Shown here in pieces: positions 59,460 through 64,000 of a DNA stretch of 64,000 nt. The stretch's first letter is position 1. Each line of letters starts with the position of its first letter. The DNA is from an uncultured Christensenella sp. (GTDB lineage Bacteria > Bacillota > Clostridia > Christensenellales > Borkfalkiaceae). The notes beneath the pieces were generated by a model. It searched no databases, was not told where the DNA came from, and saw nothing but the letters and a program-made list of their open reading frames with translations. Position numbers and translations under genes: made by a program. The stretch lies in assembly GCA_910576655.1 (NCBI GenBank), contig CAJTJC010000008.1, positions 25,220 through 89,219 on the forward strand, given 5' to 3'.

Positions 59460-60149
59460 TCAATTAGGTAATACGACGATATTATCGGGCGCGACGTTAA
59501 TATCGGTTATTGTGCTGATAAGTGACAGACAATCTTTTCTGAACGCTGCGTATAGTCTTGTAGGCTCGTCTTTGAACTGGTCGTCGGGGTGCTCGTGGTG
59601 GCAGGTCTTGACTACGCTGTACTCGTCGCCGTAGCTGTACGTTATTTCGTATTCTATCCTCGTTACGCCTGCTGTTGTTGTTTCTGAACCTGCTGCGTTT
59701 GTCGCCCCGCGCTGGACTATGAAGTTATTGATTACCGCATTAGGTGACGGACCTCCACCGACTACAAGTCCGCCTTGAACTATGCTATTGCCTCCGTTAC
59801 CTTGAAAGTTAATTTTGAAGTCTTTGCCAGTGGTATAAAATTTTTGTACGGGATTATAAACCCCGCCCATACTCGAAGTGAAATTATCTAACTTCGATTT
59901 TAATTCGGTTCTGAAATAGGCGTTAGTGGTGAAGGTGGTCTTGTAGTTGGATATAGTACCCTCGACCGTGCCTTCGCCGAAGTTCGGAGTTATCTGAACG
60001 GTGTTCATTTTGTCGCCGACGTTTATTCTTCCGATGTCGTTACCGTATGGGGGGTTAAGCGTTGCCGTAAACGATTTAAGCTCTTTCAAGTGGTCTACCT
60101 GCGCAGTCCCGTATATGCTGCTATCCATACACGACGCAACCTTTATCAT
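59460..60149 (-). CDS. Downstream part of a virion/adhesion gene split by an in-frame TAA
   Basis: The first ATG in this frame is at 60149, but the frame is open up to the TAA at 60366-60368 and is the same frame as the 95-aa ORF upstream. No GTG, TTG or ATG and no ribosome-binding site lies between the TAA and 60149, and none supports 60149. The hidden 72 codons read as ordinary protein (TAYSVTATVNDDAVDKS, DGSSTWATGKNINDYV, LTVKQAFSEPVMIKV), like an Ig-like or adhesion domain. The part from 60149 includes glycine- and threonine-rich stretches. Probably one gene of about 398 codons, inactivated or read through. Confidence 0.55.
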   Translation of the reverse strand: MIKVASCMDSSIYGTAQVDHLKELKSFTATLNPPYGNDIGRINVGDKMNTVQITPNFGEGTVEGTISNYKTTFTTNAYFRTELKSKLDNFTSSMGGVYNPVQKFYTTGKDFKINFQGNGGNSIVQGGLVVGGGPSPNAVINNFIVQRGATNAAGSETTTAGVTRIEYEITYSYGDEYSVVKTCHHEHPDDQFKDEPTRLYAAFRKDCLSLISTITDINVAPDNIVVLPN

Positions 60150-60365
60150 TACGGGTTCGCTGAACGCCTGCTTTACGGTGAGCGTGAAATCAAGCCCATA
60201 CTGTACCGTCTGATTGAGCGAAACGTAATCGTTGATATTCTTGCCCGTTGCCCAAGTGCTCGAACCGTCTCTCCAAAGAACGCTGCCTATAACGCTTTTG
60301 TCTACTGCGTCGTCGTTGACCGTTGCCGTTACGCTGTACGCAGTGTTTGCTTGCGCGTCTATGCC

Positions 60366-60653
60366 TTAGTCCTCGTACTGGTCCGAGGCAATGCGGCTCG
60401 CTTTGAGGTATATTCCCTTATTCTCGCCCGAGTTGACGAGCTTGTCGTCCGACGGGTCTTTGTCGTCGTTGTTGCCGTCGTTGTTCGTCTGGTCTTGTTT
60501 TGTTTCCGTCCACTTGACAGGGTTCCAGCTCTTGTATACCAACGAGAGGACGACGTATGCGCCGACGATAAGCGCAAAAAATAACGCGATAATTGCCGTT
60601 ATCTTTGCGCCCGAACCGCCGTTGCGCGAGGGGGTGTAATGTTTCTTTGACAT
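60366..60653 (-). CDS. Membrane-anchored N-terminal part of the split virion gene (95 aa)
   Basis: The protein begins MSKKHYTPSRNGGSGAK, then a membrane helix at about residues 18-40 (ITAIIALFFALIVGAYVVLSLVY). A polar, Asp/Asn-rich linker follows and the ORF ends DQYED before TAA. AAGGA precedes the start. As a stand-alone 95-aa anchored protein it could be a coat-like subunit, but the open frame continuing for 302 codons after the TAA suggests that the linker normally led to an extracellular domain. One base change (TAC or TAT to TAA) would explain the split. Confidence 0.6.
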   Translation of the reverse strand: MSKKHYTPSRNGGSGAKITAIIALFFALIVGAYVVLSLVYKSWNPVKWTETKQDQTNNDGNNDDKDPSDDKLVNSGENKGIYLKASRIASDQYED

Positions 60654-60733
60654 TTTCCTTTTGCTCCTTCGGGAGCTTTTCCGCCCCCTTATTTGATTTT
60701 TTTATATCAACGGTTTGCCCCGTCTGATATCCC

Positions 60734-60779
60734 TTTGACCGCGCTTGTATGCTCAGAACGTTGACTACGTTCGTTGACC
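60734..60779 (-). repeat. Dispersed repeat, right copy
   Basis: The complement carries blocks B and A of the 54542-54595 repeat, here contiguous and in swapped order. It lies between the 76-aa gene and the split virion gene. Confidence 0.65.
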
Positions 60780-60995
60780 GTCTTTTAACTCCTGCAATAT
60801 TTCACCCGAAAGCGTTGTAATAATAGAGCTTAAATGATTGATAGCTTCTATGGTAGCTGTATGCACTTCTTCTACGGGCGAATATTCGCTTAATTCCGCG
60901 CCGAGTATCTTTTCCGATATTTCGCCTAATACCTTCAATTCCGATATGAATTGCTCCAACCGTTCAATAGGTTCAATAAGTTCTTCGTTCTTCAT
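60765..60995 (-). CDS. Small acidic helical provirus protein
   Basis: The 76-aa protein is acidic and helical with heptad-like leucines (IEPIERLEQFISELKVLGEISEKIL). It has no membrane helix and no signal peptide. AAAGGAG precedes the ATG. It is the first gene of the minus-strand operon and thus a candidate early or regulatory protein, possibly a single-strand DNA-binding or transcription accessory factor. No family is recognised. Confidence 0.55.
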   Translation of the reverse strand: MKNEELIEPIERLEQFISELKVLGEISEKILGAELSEYSPVEEVHTATIEAINHLSSIITTLSGEILQELKDGQRT

Positions 60996-61022
60996 TTTTG
61001 CTCCTTTAAATTTTATTGAAAG

Positions 61023-61051
61023 TTGACTTTGCCCCCTATGTGTGATAAAAT
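61023..61051 (+). promoter_or_regulatory. Promoter of the 225-aa membrane protein, overlapped by an inverted repeat
   Basis: TTGACT (61023-61028), 17 bp, TAAAAT (61046-61051). The half-repeat CCCTATGT (61033-61040) in the spacer pairs with ACATAGGG (61073-61080), suggesting an operator. The promoter lies inside the longest open frame, so that frame's ATG cannot be the start. Confidence 0.6.
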
Positions 61052-61091
61052 TTATTTGCGTGTTAAATTTTTACATAGGGAGAAAGTCAAA

Positions 61092-61769
61092 TTGAGTATT
61101 GCGGAAATTATTAGTCTTTTTGCCTCTATCGGTGCTATGTTATCAGTTGTAGTAGGTGTAATAACTTGTTTTATCAGTGTTCGGTTTAAAAAGCCCAAAA
61201 TTAGTCTTGTAATAAACCAAAGCCCACAGTCTTGTTATTATTTGTATTTTCAAAAACCATCAGGCGAAATAGTTGGCACTGCATTAATGTCGGTTAGTAT
61301 TTGTAATTCTTCTGCTGTCCCTGGTACTATCGCAAGTATTGAAATTATTTATAAAAAAAGAAGCTATTCTGTTGAAACAATTAATTCAAACTTTAACCCA
61401 GAATGGTTTAGAATTAGTCCGACAAACTCATTAAAACAGGATATAGATAAATTTAGATTGAGAGTTCCGCTTGCTGTTCCTGCCTTTTCCGCTTTTGCTG
61501 GTTACTTCTTATTACCCGAAATATTTATTACAAATGAAAAAGAAATTTCTGTTACAGTTAGAATGGTAACAGTAGAAAATAAGTTTAAAATTAAATTTTA
61601 TAAACAAATTCGATTTGAAGAGCATAATAAAAATACTTCTCGTTACCACGAACACCATATCGACGAAATAAGAAATTATTCTCTTTTTCTTAACAATTCG
61701 GAATATTCATTTTTAAATAATTCCTGTACAATCTACTCTTTTAACATTAATACAAACGATTATAAATGA
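61092..61769 (+). CDS. AT-rich membrane protein, possible accessory or exclusion gene
   Basis: The start is placed at TTG 61092, eight bases after AGGGAGA and about 40 nt after the promoter -10 box. The 225-aa protein begins with one membrane helix (IISLFASIGAMLSVVVGVITCFI). A soluble domain of about 190 residues rich in Asn, Ser and Ile follows, with no recognised motif. It is clearly more AT-rich than the structural operon and transcribed on the other strand from its own promoter, as expected for a lysogeny-expressed accessory gene such as superinfection exclusion. That function is inference. Confidence 0.6.
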   Translation: MSIAEIISLFASIGAMLSVVVGVITCFISVRFKKPKISLVINQSPQSCYYLYFQKPSGEIVGTALMSVSICNSSAVPGTIASIEIIYKKRSYSVETINSNFNPEWFRISPTNSLKQDIDKFRLRVPLAVPAFSAFAGYFLLPEIFITNEKEISVTVRMVTVENKFKIKFYKQIRFEEHNKNTSRYHEHHIDEIRNYSLFLNNSEYSFLNNSCTIYSFNINTNDYK

Positions 61770-61984
61770 TTTATTTTTGGAGGCACGTTTTCTTCAAATA
61801 CTTCGATTTTCTGATTTTCAATTACATTCAACTCAAAGAAAGATAAAACTTTCTTTGAGTTGTTTTCTATTTGTTCTTTAATAATTCTAACTATCTGCAC
61901 TATAAAGCAAATAGTTGTTATTAAAGAACAAACCGCTGTTATTGATGCAAAAACTATTATTAACACTTTTCTTTTACCTCTCAA
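61760..61984 (-). CDS. Small AT-rich membrane protein
   Basis: The 74-aa protein has one membrane helix (VLIIVFASITAVCSLITTICFIV) followed by a soluble helical tail. The start is TTG at 61984 or GTG at 61966 with AGAGG upstream of the latter. Its 3' end overlaps the convergent 225-aa gene by 10 bp. The function is unknown. The pairing of two membrane proteins tail-to-tail in an AT-rich patch suggests a separate accessory module. Confidence 0.5.
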   Translation of the reverse strand: MRGKRKVLIIVFASITAVCSLITTICFIVQIVRIIKEQIENNSKKVLSFFELNVIENQKIEVFEENVPPKINHL

Positions 61985-62165
61985 ACGCTGTCAGACTGCG
62001 TATTTTGCGTTTTAAAGCCCGATAGCTTGCGGGCGAGTATATGCCCGACCGCTATAAACTCTTTCTGCAAACATACAGATTTTTAATACATTATATTCTG
62101 TTTGTTTACAGATTGCAAGTATTTTCTGTAAATTTGCAGTAAAATTTTTTTACGAGATTGTAAAT
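61985..62165. promoter_or_regulatory. Control region with repeated ACAGA/TCTGT half-sites
   Basis: Several half-sites occur upstream of the provirus XRE gene: TACAGAT, TTCTGTTTG, TTTACAGATT and TTCTGTAAA between about 62070 and 62133. TTTACAG and CTGTAAA form an inverted repeat. They are candidate operators of the XRE protein; no consensus promoter could be placed with certainty. Confidence 0.4.
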
Positions 62166-62534
62166 ATGAAGAATTTTGGCGAAATTTTAAAAGAACATAG
62201 AGTTATACGAAATCTAACTTTAAAAGAAATCGAAAACAAAACAGGGATAAATAACGGTAGTCTAAGTCGTTGGGAACGTAACGAGGTATTGCCGAGTATC
62301 GACGCTTGTATTAGACTTGCTGACTTTTACGGCATATCTGTTGACGAGCTTCTCGGAATTTCAAATGACGACTTCGGGATACGAACTGTCGCGCCGACTG
62401 GCGACGAGCTCTCTTCGGAAGAACGCAAGCTTCTTTCTGTTTATCAATCGCTTTCCCCCGATATGCGAGAAACGCTTTGGAGCTTGCTTGCAACGTGGAC
62501 GCCTGACACAAAATTTAAATCCGTCAAAAATTGA
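62166..62534 (+). CDS. Provirus XRE-family repressor
   Basis: The 122-aa protein has an N-terminal HTH_XRE domain (residues 5-60): LKEHRVIRNLTLKEIENKTG, NNGSLSRWERNEVLPSID, and the typical ADFYGISVDELLGI. A C-terminal helical region (SSEERKLLSVYQSLSPDMRETL) is like that of ICE and phage repressors. It probably maintains the integrated state by acting on the half-sites upstream and on the minus-strand operon. No clear Shine-Dalgarno precedes the ATG. The integrase gene follows 60 nt later. Confidence 0.83.
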   Translation: MKNFGEILKEHRVIRNLTLKEIENKTGINNGSLSRWERNEVLPSIDACIRLADFYGISVDELLGISNDDFGIRTVAPTGDELSSEERKLLSVYQSLSPDMRETLWSLLATWTPDTKFKSVKN

Positions 62535-62594
62535 CGAATTACTTTTGTATTGTAGTTTTAAAATACCCCCTACTTAATTGCAGGGGGTTAAAAA

Positions 62595-63779
62595 ATGCAA
62601 TACTCAATTTACATAAGCGAACAGGACTACACCGACTTTAAAAGACTGTTGCCACTTATAGGCAAAATCATTTACAGCGTAGACCAAACAAAACAGGAGG
62701 AAAAACTATATTCAAGATTTGACGAATTAATTAAAAATAACGACGCAATTCTGAATATCCCAAAGGAGAACTCAGAAATGCAAAAACCAAAAACTTTTAA
62801 AAGAACAATTAGAATACAAGACCTTGACGTTCATATTAGAACGCGTAAATGCGGAAAGCGGTTAAGCTTTGAACTGCGTTACCGCCGCGACGGGCTGAAT
62901 ATTAACGCTTCTGCGACAGACAAAGAAAAAGCTATCAAAAAATTTACAGATAGGCTTAACGCTATTTACTACACGATGAACAGTCAAAAAGTTCCGACGA
63001 ATTTTCACGAATTCACAACGTACTACTTCGAGAACTACCGAAAGCGGAAAGTCGGTAAACAAACTTACAGGGTCGACTTAGGAAGATATACTATTCATAT
63101 TCAGCCCTATCTCGGAAAGTTTGAATTGCGACAGATTATCCCTGCGCAATGTCAAGAAGTAATTGACAAGGTTTTATCAAGCGGATACGAAAGAACAGCG
63201 CAGGACGTTTTTTCCTTGTTAAACGGTATCTTCAAAACGGCTATCGCCCATAATTTAATTGACCGTAACCCGTTGGCAATTCTCTTGCCCGTATCGCACG
63301 AACGCGAACATGGAAAAGCCTTGACGAAAGCTGAAGAGCTCAAACTCCTTGAATTAACCGCGGGAACGCCTTATCAACTTATGTTCGCAGTCGCTCTTTA
63401 TACAGGCTTACGTCCAAACGAATATAGCACGGCTCACATTGAGGGCGAATTTATAATTGCCGTAAACAGCAAGCGAAAAACGAAAAAAGTCGAATATAAA
63501 AAAATTCCTGTTACGCCTATGCTTCGCCCATATCTGAACGGCGTAACGGAATTAAAATTTTATATCGTCGAATGTATCCGCGAAAAATTTCGCTCTATCC
63601 TGCCGAATCACAAGCTTTATGATTTAAGAACAACGTTTTACACCCGTTGCCAAGAGTGCGGAGTTTCAGACGTCGCGCGTATGGAGTTCGTCGGGCACAG
63701 TTTAGGTAAACTCGGCAACGCTTATACCGATTTATCCGACGAATACCTTCTGAAAGAAGGTAACAAGCTTAAATATTAA
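62595..63779 (+). CDS. int: Tyrosine-type site-specific integrase
   Basis: The integrase joins attP to the tRNA-Glu attachment site. The 394-aa protein has a family-typical C-terminal catalytic domain: box I arginine in TGLRPNE (R273), box II YDLRTTFYTR with R345, GHS (H368), and the catalytic tyrosine in NAYTDLS (Y377). The box II histidine normally seen in HxLR is tyrosine here (Y342). Residues about 155-240 form the core-binding SAM-like domain. Translation may start at 62595 (AGGGGG upstream) or at Met62 (AAAGGAG upstream). It lies next to attR in the same orientation. Confidence 0.92.
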   Translation: MQYSIYISEQDYTDFKRLLPLIGKIIYSVDQTKQEEKLYSRFDELIKNNDAILNIPKENSEMQKPKTFKRTIRIQDLDVHIRTRKCGKRLSFELRYRRDGLNINASATDKEKAIKKFTDRLNAIYYTMNSQKVPTNFHEFTTYYFENYRKRKVGKQTYRVDLGRYTIHIQPYLGKFELRQIIPAQCQEVIDKVLSSGYERTAQDVFSLLNGIFKTAIAHNLIDRNPLAILLPVSHEREHGKALTKAEELKLLELTAGTPYQLMFAVALYTGLRPNEYSTAHIEGEFIIAVNSKRKTKKVEYKKIPVTPMLRPYLNGVTELKFYIVECIREKFRSILPNHKLYDLRTTFYTRCQECGVSDVARMEFVGHSLGKLGNAYTDLSDEYLLKEGNKLKY

Positions 63780-63781
63780 AG

Positions 63782-63809
63782 AATTTTGCCCCAAAACTGC
63801 CCCGAAACG
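63782..63809 (+). repeat. Right integrase arm-type repeats
   Basis: AATTTTGCCCC then TGCCCCGAAACG repeats the left-end arrangement at 54383-54409, with GCCCC units again 11 bp apart. It begins two bases after the integrase stop. Confidence 0.55.
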
Positions 63810-63922
63810 AAAAAAGCTGTTTCTTCAAGGCAAAAAACAACGTAAAAACAGCTATTTTACCCCTATTTTTACCCGAAAAATGCGTAATTTTATCTATTTT
63901 CAAGCATTTTTTATTGAAAATC

Positions 63923-63948
63923 AGGTTCGATTCCCGGCAGGGTCACCA
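63923..63948 (+). repeat. attR repeat (partial tRNA-Glu 3' end)
   Basis: AGGTTCGATTCCCGGCAGGGTCACCA matches the tRNA-Glu 3' end except for the first base and three bases in the middle. No tRNA 5' part precedes it, so it is a displaced att copy and not a gene. Confidence 0.8.
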
Positions 63949-63976
63949 GACGAGGGGTATACGAACACCCCGAGAG

Positions 63977-63998
63977 AGAAGTCGATATTTCGGCTTCT
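63977..63998 (+). terminator. Possible original terminator of the tRNA-Glu transcript
   Basis: AGAAGTCGA and TCGGCTTCT form a nine-pair stem with one G-T pair, running into Ts at the window end. It may be the host terminator separated from the tRNA by the insertion. Confidence 0.4.
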
Positions 63999-64000
63999 TT

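Larger units (their letters stand above)
54310..63948. mobile_element. Inovirus-like provirus inserted at tRNA-Glu
   Basis: The element is bounded by imperfect repeats of the tRNA-Glu 3' end, with TGCCCC arm-type repeats just inside both ends. One minus-strand operon (60995 to 55040) encodes a small protein, an anchored virion-like protein, a secreted protein with a C-terminal anchor, a Zot/gpI-like ATPase, two further proteins and a replication protein. On the plus strand near the right end are an XRE regulator and a tyrosine integrase. No terminase, portal, tail, holin or lysin gene is present, which argues against a tailed phage remnant. No conjugation genes are seen. A major coat protein could not be identified with confidence. 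Confidence 0.82.

Noticed and set aside
60366..60368. Alternative genetic code reading TAA as an amino acid
   Set aside because: Other genes here, including the replication gene of the same element and RNase J, end at TAA followed by terminators or new starts, so a global TAA reassignment does not fit.
61023..61025. ATG start for the 248-aa version of the provirus membrane protein
   Set aside because: The position coincides with the -35 box of a well-formed promoter; a TTG at 61092 has a proper ribosome-binding site.
63923..63948. Fourth tRNA gene at the window end
   Set aside because: Only the 3' arm and CCA are present with no 5' half or anticodon; it is the displaced attachment copy.

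Overview
The window looks like a chromosome segment of an anaerobic, spore-forming Clostridia-type bacterium (Bacillota), possibly a gut Christensenellales-like lineage; the genus cannot be resolved from sequence reading alone. Support: the sporulation genes spoIIE and a spoIVA-like gene, a sigma-G-type promoter, DapL-type diaminopimelate synthesis, type III glutamine synthetase, RNase J and the tilS-hpt pair. Codon use is GC-rich in most genes, with a few AT-richer islands (2479-3420, 25097-25630, 44001-44447, 61023-62165) that look acquired.

Layout. 1-2356: asd (5' end cut off)-dapA-dapB, coupled by ATGA overlaps, with a strong terminator. 2479-13034: a lipoprotein, a 1871-aa COG1112/DUF4011-type helicase, a HelD-type helicase and a Wzz-like membrane protein. 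13222-19166: spoIIE, malQ, dapL, dapF. 19246-22034: ECF sigma factor, probable anti-sigma and von Willebrand lipoprotein. 22062-33985: purA, ClC transporter, a DUF3592-like protein, glnN, dinB, aroA, trhP, trmR and RNase J. 34048-41919: a 1302-aa acidic repeat protein, a 45-aa gene with a sigma-G-like promoter, and a 1060-aa collagen-like surface lipoprotein divergent from a small XRE repressor with two palindromic operators between them. 42058-50945: a uridine-kinase-like nucleoside kinase, a DUF6194 protein, a SpoIVA homologue without its Walker A motif, and a tightly coupled five-gene run (SGNH hydrolase, PanE-like reductase, two alpha/beta hydrolases, ATP-grasp ligase). 51041-54309: DUF378 protein, a possible tiny ORF, hpt, an unknown gene, tilS, then tRNA-fMet, tRNA-Met and tRNA-Glu.

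The most unusual part is 54310-63948, a provirus-like element of about 9.6 kb inserted at the 3' end of tRNA-Glu. It has imperfect att repeats, integrase arm-type repeats, a tyrosine integrase, an XRE regulator and one minus-strand operon encoding membrane and secreted virion-like proteins, a Zot/gpI-like assembly ATPase and a replication protein. This is the plan of a filamentous (inovirus-like) phage in a spore-forming Firmicute. Its putative virion/adhesion gene is split by a single in-frame TAA. The replication side carries 49-bp hairpin-containing tandem repeats and two GC-rich hairpins.

A second theme is transcription architecture. Several genes without a Shine-Dalgarno sequence (the 1871-aa helicase, dapF, the ECF sigma gene, clc, tilS and the SGNH hydrolase) have a sigma-A-like promoter whose -10 box ends 6-9 nt before the start codon. 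This predicts leaderless mRNAs.
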